In this document: one piece after another, positions 1 through 5,057 of the stretch
How positions within the stretch are numbered: position 1 is the stretch's first letter
How the letters are laid out: each line of letters begins with the position of its first letter
Assembly (NCBI GenBank): GCA_030648675.1
Contig: JAUSGV010000140.1
Coordinates: 1-5,885, forward strand
Direction: 5' to 3'
Source: Dehalococcoidales bacterium
GTDB lineage: Bacteria > Chloroflexota > Dehalococcoidia > Dehalococcoidales > UBA2162
Length of the DNA: 5,885 nt
Made by a program: the position numbers and the translations under genes
Notes under the pieces: model-generated
Database searches by the model: none
The model's input: only the letters and a program-made list of their open reading frames with translations
What the model was told of the DNA's origin: nothing

Positions 1-660
1 ATGGCCGTCGATTTGAAGCCGGTACAAGAGTATATAAAAGCCCTGGAGAAGGAACTGGCTGCGGGCAAGACGACCGAACACTCTCACCGACCGGCTCTAA
101 AGACTCTGCTGGAGAAGTTAAAGCCGGCGATTACCGCTACAAACGAACCCCAACATATAACGGCTGTTGGTGCTCCGGACTTCCGTATTGTCAAAAATAA
201 CCTTACGACCGGCTACGTCGAATGCAAGGATATTGGTACAAATCTCGATGCAATCCTCAAGACAGACCAACTGCAACGCTACCTGAAATCGCTGCATAAC
301 CTTGTCCTGACGAATTACCTCGAGTTCCGCTGGTACGTTCACGGCTCACTCCGGCTGAACATTTGGCTAGGAGACGTTCAAAACAACAAGGTGAAACCAG
401 GAAAGGATGGCTTAGAGCAGACATCGGAATTACTGGACGGCTTCCTAAAACACGAACCAGAGCAGATCAATAATCCAAAAGAGCTGGCCAAGCATATGGC
501 CCGACTGGCTCACCTGATGGGATTCATTATCAAAAATTCTTTGGAAGGGAAAATATATGCTCCCGGTTTACACACACAACTGATTGCCTTCCGGGAGAAT
601 CTCATCCCCGACCTTTCTGTCGAACAGTTTGCCGATATGTATGCCCAGACTATTGCCTAG
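1..660 (+). CDS. N-terminal nuclease fragment of type ISP/IIG-like R-M enzyme
   Basis: A 219-residue product that begins with ATG at base 1; the beginning looks like the natural N-terminus of the family, but upstream sequence is not available to check the start. Residues 58-76 carry a PD-(D/E)xK nuclease signature: Pro59-Asp60, then Glu74-Cys75-Lys76. It is followed by a Gln/Tyr helix (Gln90, Gln92, Tyr94) of the kind found just after the active site in N-terminal nucleases of this enzyme class. Residues from about 100 to 219 are a mixed helical linker leading to the methyltransferase domain. The reading frame stops at TAG 658-660, where the intact protein should continue with Tyr-Gly-Leu-Phe-Ala-Ala-Arg; that continuation is present one frame over. 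As it stands this would be an isolated nuclease and linker domain, cytoplasmic, without the methyltransferase that normally gives it specificity. It may be untranslated or inactive. Confidence 0.8.
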   Translation: MAVDLKPVQEYIKALEKELAAGKTTEHSHRPALKTLLEKLKPAITATNEPQHITAVGAPDFRIVKNNLTTGYVECKDIGTNLDAILKTDQLQRYLKSLHNLVLTNYLEFRWYVHGSLRLNIWLGDVQNNKVKPGKDGLEQTSELLDGFLKHEPEQINNPKELAKHMARLAHLMGFIIKNSLEGKIYAPGLHTQLIAFRENLIPDLSVEQFADMYAQTIA

Positions 661-662
661 GG
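658..662 (+). other. Frameshift site (net -1) in the R-M gene
   Basis: The upstream frame ends Thr-Ile-Ala then TAG. If one pyrimidine is added after the TA (658-659), the sequence reads TAY GGG TTA TTT GCC GCC CGC. This gives Tyr-Gly-Leu-Phe-Ala-Ala-Arg, the expected family continuation, and stays open for 391 codons to 1832. I see no heptanucleotide slippery sequence and no long homopolymer here, so a programmed frameshift is unlikely. A real mutation or an assembly/read error are the two alternatives. Confidence 0.8.
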
Positions 663-845
663 TTATTTGCCGCCCGCTGCGAAACGGATAAGGGCAAGGA
701 TTTTACCCGGCAGAATGCAGCTTATCTGCTGCCGAAAACTAACCCGTTCCTGCGCAAACTCTTTAATCATATCGCCGGTCCTGAGTTAGATGAACAACTG
801 GTTGGGGCGGTCGATGACCTGTCCCAAATCCTGGCACACGCTGAT

Positions 846-1835
846 ATGGAAGCAGTCCTTAAAGGGTTCGGTAAGAGCGCCGGTAAAGACGACCCGGTGG
901 TACATTTCTACGAAACCTTCCTGAAAGAATATGACCCCAAAACCAGGGAAATGCGCGGCGTTTACTACACGCCATTACCAGTAGTTTCTTACATTGTCCG
1001 TTCTATCGACCATATCCTGAAAACACGCTTTGATAAACCTCAAGGGTTAGCCGATTCCAGCGTGCTTGTCCTCGACCCTGCAGTGGGGACGGCGACATTC
1101 CTTTATGTGGTGATGCAGGAGATCCACGCCGCCGTTATCAAGCAAGGGCAAGAGGGCACATGGAATGACTATGTGGAAGAGAAGCTATTACCGCGGCTCT
1201 TCGGTTTTGAACTGCTGATGGCGCCCTATGCCATTGCCCACCTCAAGCTCGGGCTGTTGCTAAAGGAAACCGGGTATGACGTCGAAAGAGATAAAAGGCT
1301 GAACATTTACCTGACCAACACTCTGGATGAAGCTGTCAAAAAGTCTGAGCAGTTAGCAGGATTTAATGAATATATCGTGGAAGAAGCCAATGCCGCGGCC
1401 GAAATTAAGAAAGAGAAGCCTATCATGGTGGTGCTGGGTAATCCACCGTATTCGGGGCATTCAGCCAACAAAGGAAAATGGGCAAAGGACCTTGTCCAGC
1501 GCTATTATGAAGTCGATGGCAAGTCATTGGGAGAGAAGAACTCGAAATGGCTTCAGGACGATTATGTTAAGTTCCTTGCCTTCGGGCAGTGGAGAATCGA
1601 GCGCTCAGGCCAGGGCATCATGGGCTTCATTACCAACCACTCTTATCTGGATAACCCGACTTTCAGGGGAATGCGCCAATCTCTTATGAGTACGTTTGAC
1701 GAGATTCATATCCTTAACCTGCACGGTAACGCCAAGAAAAAGGAAGTTGCTCCGGATGGCGGCAAGGACGAGAACGTCTTTGACATCCAGCAGGGAGTAG
1801 CTATCTGTCTTATGGTAAAATATCCTAAAATGTAA
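846..1835 (+). CDS. N6-adenine DNA methyltransferase core (middle piece of broken R-M gene)
   Basis: The frame is actually open from base 660; 846 is the first ATG, with no convincing ribosome binding site before it, so 660-845 is coding remnant rather than intergenic DNA. The product holds the catalytic parts of a gamma-type adenine methylase. The entry segment Gly-Val-Tyr-Tyr-Thr-Pro lies at about 957-974. The S-adenosylmethionine-binding motif I, DPAVGTATF, lies at 1074-1100; its final Gly is replaced by Ala relative to the common GTG form. The catalytic motif IV, NPPY, is at 1440-1451. A helical region and an FDIQQGVAI strand near the end are typical of type ISP enzymes just before the recognition domain. 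The frame ends at TAA 1833-1835, the first codon of the inserted segment; the expected continuation is found from 2552 onward. Without its recognition domain this piece should not choose a DNA site alone. Confidence 0.82.
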   Translation: MEAVLKGFGKSAGKDDPVVHFYETFLKEYDPKTREMRGVYYTPLPVVSYIVRSIDHILKTRFDKPQGLADSSVLVLDPAVGTATFLYVVMQEIHAAVIKQGQEGTWNDYVEEKLLPRLFGFELLMAPYAIAHLKLGLLLKETGYDVERDKRLNIYLTNTLDEAVKKSEQLAGFNEYIVEEANAAAEIKKEKPIMVVLGNPPYSGHSANKGKWAKDLVQRYYEVDGKSLGEKNSKWLQDDYVKFLAFGQWRIERSGQGIMGFITNHSYLDNPTFRGMRQSLMSTFDEIHILNLHGNAKKKEVAPDGGKDENVFDIQQGVAICLMVKYPKM

Positions 1836-1836
1836 A

Positions 1837-1862
1837 CCATTCCGTTGAAAAACGGAATCCAG
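1837..1862 (-). repeat. Palindromic repeat copy 1
   Basis: A 26-nt unit that on the minus strand fits CTGGATTCCG…CGGAATGG. It contains a perfect 8-bp stem, ATTCCGTT (1839-1846) with AACGGAAT (1851-1858), and a GAAA loop. It lies immediately in front of the GIY-YIG gene and at the left edge of the insert. The outer bases and the flank up to 1866 repeat at copy 3, so the two form direct repeats on either side of the GIY-YIG gene. The form resembles dispersed intergenic palindromes of the ATTCC…GGAAT type. Confidence 0.8.
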
Positions 1863-1869
1863 AAAAGCT

Positions 1870-2157
1870 ATGAGTAACCACTATGTGTATATTCTTGCAA
1901 GCAGGCGAAACGGGACTCTTTACGTGGTGGCCACAAGTGACATCCTCCGACGAGTCTATGAGCATAAGAATGATTTAGTTGACGGTTTCACCAAGAAATA
2001 CAGTGTTCACACCCTCGTGTATTATGAGCAGGGTGGCGACCGCGAAGGCACTATTCTGCGTGAGAAACAGATTAAGGAATGGAAAAGGCGATGGAAGCTG
2101 GAATTGATTGAAAAGACAAATCCCGAATGGAAAGACCTTTACGAACAGATATCCTAA
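1870..2157 (+). CDS. Small GIY-YIG nuclease-domain protein
   Basis: A 95-residue single-domain protein of the stand-alone GIY-YIG group (YhbQ/UPF0213-like). It opens with Tyr-Val-Tyr-Ile-Leu (residues 5-9), the counterpart of the GIY strand. The YIG strand is Leu-Tyr-Val-Val-Ala-Thr (17-22), followed by Arg28…His32 and the metal-binding Glu65 in an Arg-Glu-Lys-Gln-Ile-Lys helix, and it ends in the typical Asn-Pro-Glu-Trp-Lys-Asp-Leu-Tyr tail. The domain family cuts DNA in repair, restriction or homing; the role of these short members is mostly unknown. Here the conserved glycine of the YIG strand is valine (residue 20), so activity may be reduced. ATG 1870 is chosen because the domain starts at once; the region before it has no clear Shine-Dalgarno sequence and contains a hairpin. 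It lies inside the insertion and is bracketed by repeats. Confident as a GIY-YIG protein, unsure that it is active. Confidence 0.85.
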   Translation: MSNHYVYILASRRNGTLYVVATSDILRRVYEHKNDLVDGFTKKYSVHTLVYYEQGGDREGTILREKQIKEWKRRWKLELIEKTNPEWKDLYEQIS

Positions 2158-2171
2158 ACGTGAGGGGACGA

Positions 2172-2197
2172 CTGGATACCGACTTACGTCGGTATGG
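2172..2197 (+). repeat. Palindromic repeat copy 2
   Basis: A 26-nt unit matching CTGGATACCG…CGGTATGG in forward orientation. ATACCGAC (2176-2183) pairs perfectly with GTCGGTAT (2188-2195) around a TTAC loop. It lies 14 bases after the GIY-YIG stop. It has no T tract after it, so it is a poor rho-independent terminator, although it may protect the 3' end of the transcript. Confidence 0.75.
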
Positions 2198-2209
2198 ATG
2201 CCAAAGCGT

Positions 2210-2236
2210 CCATTCCGTGCTTGACACGGAATCCAG
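2210..2236 (-). repeat. Palindromic repeat copy 3
   Basis: A 27-nt unit in the same orientation as copy 1. ATTCCGTG (2212-2219) pairs with CACGGAAT (2225-2232) around a five-base loop. Its outer bases CATTCCGT and the 15-base run ACGGAATCCAGAAAA are identical to copy 1, while the loops differ. It and copy 1 thus frame the GIY-YIG gene as direct repeats of about 30 bp. Confidence 0.78.
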
Positions 2237-2267
2237 AAAACGCTGCCCACAAACATGGGGGCATATT

Positions 2268-2293
2268 CAGGATACCAGCTTTCGCCGATATGG
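2268..2293 (+). repeat. Palindromic repeat copy 4 (degenerate)
   Basis: A 26-nt unit of the same length and orientation as copy 2, beginning CAGGATACC and ending ATATGG. The stem ATACCAGC / GCCGATAT carries two mismatches, so it looks like an older, decayed member. The assignment rests on the shared ends and length. Confidence 0.5.
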
Positions 2294-2299
2294 TTACGG

Positions 2300-2324
2300 C
2301 GGTCATGACCGTATGTTGACCGTA
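2300..2324. promoter_or_regulatory. Candidate operator: 12-bp palindrome plus a repeated half-site
   Basis: CGGTCATGACCG (2300-2311) is a perfect palindrome built from GGTCA/TGACC half-sites. The octamer TGACCGTA occurs at 2306-2313 and again at 2317-2324, eleven bases apart, about one helical turn. The cluster ends four bases before the Shine-Dalgarno region of the DUF2283 gene, where a repressor could act. The function is inferred; it may instead be decayed repeat material. Confidence 0.3.
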
Positions 2325-2327
2325 GGG

Positions 2328-2335
2328 AAAGGAGG
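2328..2335 (+). promoter_or_regulatory. Strong ribosome binding site of the DUF2283 gene
   Basis: AAAGGAGG, with five bases to ATG 2341, is a near-ideal Shine-Dalgarno sequence. No other start in this window has one as good, and it fixes the start of the DUF2283 gene. Confidence 0.85.
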
Positions 2336-2340
2336 AAACA

Positions 2341-2541
2341 ATGAGAATAAAAGTAGATGAAGCCAGTGACGCCTTGTATTTCAGGCTTGATGAGAGCCAG
2401 ATAGTCGAATCCGAGGAAATCCAGCCCGGGGTAATCCTGGACTATAACGCCGAAGGAAAAACAATCGGCATCGAGATTCTGGGCATTAAGAAACGGATTC
2501 CTCCGGAAGAGTTGAAACGCCTCCAATTCGAGACTGTGTAA
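2341..2541 (+). CDS. DUF2283 family protein
   Basis: A 66-residue protein matching the DUF2283 pattern. It has an N-terminal strand with Asp-Ala-Leu-Tyr-Phe-Arg-Leu (residues 10-16). A central Pro-Gly-Val-Ile-Leu-Asp-Tyr follows (29-35), then a Gly-Lys-Thr-Ile-Gly-Ile-Glu-Ile-Leu strand (39-47). No signal peptide, membrane segment or catalytic residues are seen. The family's function is not established. Members often sit beside a DUF4258 gene, and such pairs have been proposed as toxin-antitoxin-like; no DUF4258 gene is present in this window. The start follows a strong ribosome binding site, so the gene is probably translated well. Its stop lies only seven bases before ATG 2549 of the methylase C-terminal piece, so translation could be coupled. 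It is the last gene of the inserted segment. Confidence 0.8.
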   Translation: MRIKVDEASDALYFRLDESQIVESEEIQPGVILDYNAEGKTIGIEILGIKKRIPPEELKRLQFETV

Positions 2542-2548
2542 GGTAAGA

Positions 2549-3820
2549 ATGACAGCTAGGATATTTTACGCCGACCTCTGGGGCTTGCGTCAAGGCAAAT
2601 ATCACACCTTGCTTGAAACGGCTGTTAATGATACCGAGTGGGCGGAGCTTATGCCTCACAGTCCTGATTACTTGTTTGTGAATAGAGATGAGACCGACCT
2701 GGACGAGTATATGAACGGCTGGAAAGTAACCGAAGTGTTTCCAGTCAACAGCGTGGGAATAGTTACAGCTAGAGACGAGTTTGTGCTTGATTTCGACAAA
2801 GTAAAACTTAGGGATCGTATTGAGGAATTCCGAGGTGATGGTCTTAGTGATGATGATATACGTAATAAAAATGAACTGAAAGATACTAAGGTTTGGAATG
2901 TTACTAGCGCTCGCAAGGCTCTTCGCAATGATGAGGACTACGAACAAGCATTTGCAACCTGTTTGTATCGCCCCTTTGATATTAGACCACTTTTCTACCA
3001 TAAAGATATGCTTGAGCGCCCTCGACCTGAGGTAATGCATCAATTGCAACATACTAATTTTGCTTTGGTATGTCCGAAAAGAGTAGAAACAGTAGGGACA
3101 TGGCAACACTTATTGTGCTCAAGAAATATAGTTGATCATGTAGCTGTATCATTGAAGACAATAGATAGCACTTTCCCCCTCTACCTCTATGCCAAAGAAG
3201 GTGAGATGCAGTTTGGGAAAGGTCGTTGTCCCAATCTGAGCCTAGATTTCATCAAGGTTTTTTCGGAGAAGCTCGGTCTGAAATTTGTTGATGATGGCAA
3301 GGGCGACCTGAAAGAGACTTCCGGTCCGGAGGATATCTTCAATTATGCCTATGCCGTCTTTCACTCTCCTACATACCGCGCCCGCTATGCTGAGTTCCTG
3401 AAGATAGACTTCCCCCGCTTACCCCTCACCTCAAATAAAGAACTTTTCAAGGCGCTGGCTGAAAAAGGGGCTGAATTGGTGGCACTGCATTTAATGGGGT
3501 CACTAAGGTTGAATAAGCTCATCACCAGTTATTCTGAAAAAGGCGAACACACTGTGGAAAAGGTCAGCTATGATGAAAAAACCAAGCGAGTGTACATCAA
3601 TAAGACACAATATTTTGATGGTGTGACTCCAGAGGTCTGGAACTTCCACATCGGCGGTTATCAAGTCTGCGAAAAGTGGTTAAAAGACAGGCAGAAAGCC
3701 CATAGAAAGCTGAGTATCGATGATATCGGCCACTACCAGAAGATAGTGGTGGCCCTGAAAGAGACTATTCGGCTGATGACCGAGATAGACGAACTGATAC
3801 CGAGTTGGCCGGTGAATTGA
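2549..3820 (+). CDS. Target-recognition and C-terminal piece of type ISP/IIG-like R-M enzyme
   Basis: A 423-residue piece that continues the methylase core after the insertion. It begins with Phe-Tyr-Ala-Asp-Leu-Trp-Gly (residues 6-12), the strand following the catalytic domain. The recognition region contains the family marks Tyr-Arg-Pro-Phe-Asp-Ile-Arg and Arg-Pro-Arg-Pro-Glu-Val-Met. Further on are Phe-Pro-Leu-Tyr-Leu-Tyr and a conserved C-terminal block around Ile-Phe-Asn-Tyr-Ala-Tyr-Ala-Val-Phe-His-Ser-Pro. The end, with Trp-Asn-Phe-His-Ile-Gly-Gly-Tyr-Gln-Val, is intact (Type_ISP_C-like domain). ATG 2549 may be a former internal codon (or target duplication) now serving as a start; a weak AAGG (2540-2543) precedes it and the DUF2283 stop is seven bases away. 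If made, it could act like a separate specificity subunit. Its stop TGA shares a base with the next ATG (3820). The recognition part is richer in A+T than its surroundings. Confidence 0.83.
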   Translation: MTARIFYADLWGLRQGKYHTLLETAVNDTEWAELMPHSPDYLFVNRDETDLDEYMNGWKVTEVFPVNSVGIVTARDEFVLDFDKVKLRDRIEEFRGDGLSDDDIRNKNELKDTKVWNVTSARKALRNDEDYEQAFATCLYRPFDIRPLFYHKDMLERPRPEVMHQLQHTNFALVCPKRVETVGTWQHLLCSRNIVDHVAVSLKTIDSTFPLYLYAKEGEMQFGKGRCPNLSLDFIKVFSEKLGLKFVDDGKGDLKETSGPEDIFNYAYAVFHSPTYRARYAEFLKIDFPRLPLTSNKELFKALAEKGAELVALHLMGSLRLNKLITSYSEKGEHTVEKVSYDEKTKRVYINKTQYFDGVTPEVWNFHIGGYQVCEKWLKDRQKAHRKLSIDDIGHYQKIVVALKETIRLMTEIDELIPSWPVN

Positions 3821-3993
3821 TGCAAGCTGAATTCAGACTATTCGATATCAAGATATTACCGTACACAGCACGTTTCGGGCTTGGTTCTACAGAGGCCATT
3901 AAAAGGTGGGCAACATTTACATTGAGGAAGACTGGCGATCTTTATTACATCTCAGCAAGTGATTTGCGTAAGGACGATATTTCAAACAAATGA
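3820..3993 (+). CDS. Small hypothetical protein between R-M tail and queA
   Basis: A 57-codon ORF whose product I do not recognise. It is rich in Arg and Lys, has no signal peptide or membrane segment, and has a central Gly-Leu-Gly-Ser-Thr-Glu-Ala-Ile-Lys-Arg-Trp stretch followed by a Leu-Tyr-Tyr-Ile-Ser strand. I prefer ATG 3820 over the in-frame TTG at 3805. The ATG shares one base with the TGA of the upstream gene, a usual coupling arrangement, while the TTG lies inside the preceding gene without a ribosome binding site. Its own stop overlaps the queA start as ATGA (3990-3993). Back-to-back overlaps on both sides favour a translated gene over a chance ORF. It may be an accessory protein of the R-M system or simply a linker in the operon. 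No homology claim is made. Confidence 0.5.
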   Translation: MQAEFRLFDIKILPYTARFGLGSTEAIKRWATFTLRKTGDLYYISASDLRKDDISNK

Positions 3994-5018
3994 AAACCAG
4001 CGACTTCGATTATGAACTGCCTCCGGAACTTATCGGCCAGACGCCGGTAGAACCGAGAGACAGTTCCCGGCTGTTGGCGCTTGACCGCAGGTCAGGAATA
4101 ATCGAGCACCGGCATTTCTTTGAAATCATAGACTGCGTTAAAGCTGGCGACGTCCTGGTTTTCAACGACAGCCGCGTTATTCCGGCGCGTTTAAACGCGA
4201 ATAAGCCGGATAGTGAAGGCAAACTGGAGATACTGCTCCTGCGGCGGCTCGAACCGAATGTCTGGGAGACGCTCGTCAAACCGGCGAAACGGGCTAAGGT
4301 CGGTACGAAGATCGGCTTTAGCTTCACAAGGCGTCCCCTTGCGAAGCTAACTGGTGAAATAGTCGGGGCTGAGGAAGACGGCATCAGGTTGATCCGGTTT
4401 TCAAATGAGGAGTTGCTATATAAAACCGGTAAGATCCCGCTGCCTCCGTACATCCACGAGAAGTTGGCGAATAAAGAAAGATATCAAACCGTTTATTCAC
4501 GAATTTCCGGAAGTGTGGCGGCACCTACCGCCGGTTTGCATTTCACTGCTGAGCTGATCGACAGTTTGCGGAAAAAAGGGGTCGAATGCCTGTTCGTCAC
4601 ATTGCATGTAGGGCTCGATACATTTCGCCCGGTTCGTGAGGAAGACCCGCTAAAACATATCATCCATAAAGAATACGGAGTTCTGACACAGGAAACGGCC
4701 GAGAAAATATCACTGGCAAAAGCCGAGAAGCGCCGTGTCATCGCCGTCGGCACGACCAGCGTAAGGCTGCTGGAGGCGGCAGCACAAGCTCACTATCCGC
4801 TGCAAGCATTCTCGGAGTGGACCGACCTGTTTATTTTGCCCGGCTACAAGTTCCAGATGGTCGATGCCATGATAACAAATTACCACCTGCCGAAGACAAC
4901 GCTGCTGATGCTGGTATCAGCATTTGCCGGTAAGGATTTGCTGAAGGAAGCCTATCAGAAAGCTATTGCCGAAAAATACCGCTTCTACAGTTTCGGCGAT
5001 GCGATGCTTATTTTCTGA
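3990..5018 (+). CDS. queA: S-adenosylmethionine:tRNA ribosyltransferase-isomerase (QueA)
   Basis: A complete 342-residue QueA. This cytoplasmic enzyme transfers and rearranges the ribose of S-adenosylmethionine onto 7-aminomethyl-7-deazaguanine at the wobble position 34 of tRNAs with GUN anticodons, giving epoxyqueuosine in queuosine synthesis. The family blocks are in order: Phe-Asp-Tyr-Glu-Leu-Pro-Pro-Glu-Leu-Ile near the start (6-15), LVFNDSRVIPARL (56-68), GSVAAPTAGLHFT (174-186), HVGLDTFRPV (206-215), VGTTSVRLLE (253-262), TNYHLPKTTLLMLVSAFAG (296-314) and the terminal YRFYSFGDAMLI (330-341). Length is normal for the family and there is no frame break. The start overlaps the stop of the small upstream ORF and has no good ribosome binding site of its own, so expression is probably coupled to the preceding gene. 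Linkage of a queuosine gene to an R-M tail is likely fortuitous. Other queuosine genes are not in the window. Confidence 0.97.
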   Translation: MKTSDFDYELPPELIGQTPVEPRDSSRLLALDRRSGIIEHRHFFEIIDCVKAGDVLVFNDSRVIPARLNANKPDSEGKLEILLLRRLEPNVWETLVKPAKRAKVGTKIGFSFTRRPLAKLTGEIVGAEEDGIRLIRFSNEELLYKTGKIPLPPYIHEKLANKERYQTVYSRISGSVAAPTAGLHFTAELIDSLRKKGVECLFVTLHVGLDTFRPVREEDPLKHIIHKEYGVLTQETAEKISLAKAEKRRVIAVGTTSVRLLEAAAQAHYPLQAFSEWTDLFILPGYKFQMVDAMITNYHLPKTTLLMLVSAFAGKDLLKEAYQKAIAEKYRFYSFGDAMLIF

Positions 5019-5057
5019 GGGGATGTCGAGCTATTGCCTTTGGCCCGTACTCCCGGG
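5019..5057. other. Short convergent intergenic region
   Basis: Only 39 bp separate the queA stop from the stop of the opposite-strand kinase. I looked for a shared bidirectional terminator and found only a CCCGGG core without a usable stem or a T tract, so no terminator is called. Confidence 0.6.

Larger units (their letters stand above)
2158..2340. other. Non-coding spacer packed with palindromes
   Basis: This 183-bp stretch between the GIY-YIG and DUF2283 genes holds three palindromic repeat copies, a 12-bp perfect palindrome with a nearby repeated half-site, and the ribosome binding site of the DUF2283 gene. An open frame does run through it from 2127, but it resembles no protein family and overlaps the hairpins, so I regard the stretch as non-coding. 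Confidence 0.7.
1833..2551 (+). mobile_element. Inserted segment of about 719 bp splitting the methyltransferase gene
   Basis: Removing 1833-2551 joins codon ATG 1830-1832 to ACA 2552, so the methylase core runs directly into Thr-Ala-Arg-Ile-Phe-Tyr-Ala-Asp-Leu-Trp-Gly, the expected next part of the family. Both edges carry AATG (1829-1832 and 2548-2551), within the longer near match TAAAATG / TAAGAATG. This could be a four-base target duplication, or chance. The insert holds a GIY-YIG gene, a DUF2283 gene and four palindromic repeats, the first only four bases inside the left edge. There is no transposase and no terminal inverted repeat spanning both ends. If it is mobile it must move by another enzyme, by recombination, or by an endonuclease-driven mechanism. 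Two successive insertions are also possible. Confidence 0.6.
1..3820 (+). pseudogene. Disrupted type ISP/IIG-like restriction-modification gene (overall locus)
   Basis: Three consecutive pieces on the plus strand form one protein once a one-base loss at about 658-660 is restored and the insert at 1833-2551 is removed. The order is PD-(D/E)xK nuclease, N6-adenine methyltransferase, then target recognition and type ISP C-terminal domain. The reconstruction is about 1033 residues (219 + 1 + 391 + 422), a normal size for single-chain nuclease-methyltransferase enzymes that lack a helicase. Canonical type ISP enzymes such as LlaGI carry a helicase between nuclease and methyltransferase; none is visible here. 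Such enzymes cleave unmodified foreign DNA and methylate adenine in their own sites. As the DNA stands, a full-length protein cannot be made, so the restriction function is probably lost. A methylase assembled from separate pieces is possible but unproven. The first lesion could be a sequencing error; the second, with two genes inside it, could not. Confidence 0.8.

Noticed and set aside
652..662. Programmed -1 frameshift joining the nuclease and methylase frames
   Set aside because: The bases before the stop do not form an X XXY YYZ slippery heptamer and I see no obvious stimulatory hairpin directly after; a restored single base gives a better protein match (Tyr) than slippage (Leu).
2172..2200. 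Rho-independent terminator after the GIY-YIG gene
   Set aside because: The 8-bp hairpin is real but is followed by GGATGCC rather than a T tract, and it belongs to the repeat family.
2221..2249. Promoter with a perfect TTGACA box
   Set aside because: TTGACA lies in the loop and stem of palindromic repeat copy 3 and no acceptable -10 hexamer lies 16-18 bases downstream.
1837..2293. CRISPR array
   Set aside because: The four repeats alternate in orientation, are unevenly spaced and surround a gene; there are no regular spacers and no cas genes.
2127..2360. 77-residue open frame through the palindromic spacer
   Set aside because: It overlaps the GIY-YIG 3' end, consists largely of translated repeats, has no family resemblance and no ribosome binding site.
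1833..2551. Group I intron or intein with a GIY-YIG homing endonuclease
   Set aside because: No intein splice-site residues are visible, the frame is broken by stops, and I cannot recognise a group I core. The GIY-YIG protein is the short stand-alone type and a second unrelated gene is present. A covariance-model search of the segment would settle it.
1975..3109. Two long minus-strand open frames (1975-2526 and 2486-3109)
   Set aside because: Both lie opposite well-supported plus-strand genes, have no domain resemblance and look like antisense shadows.
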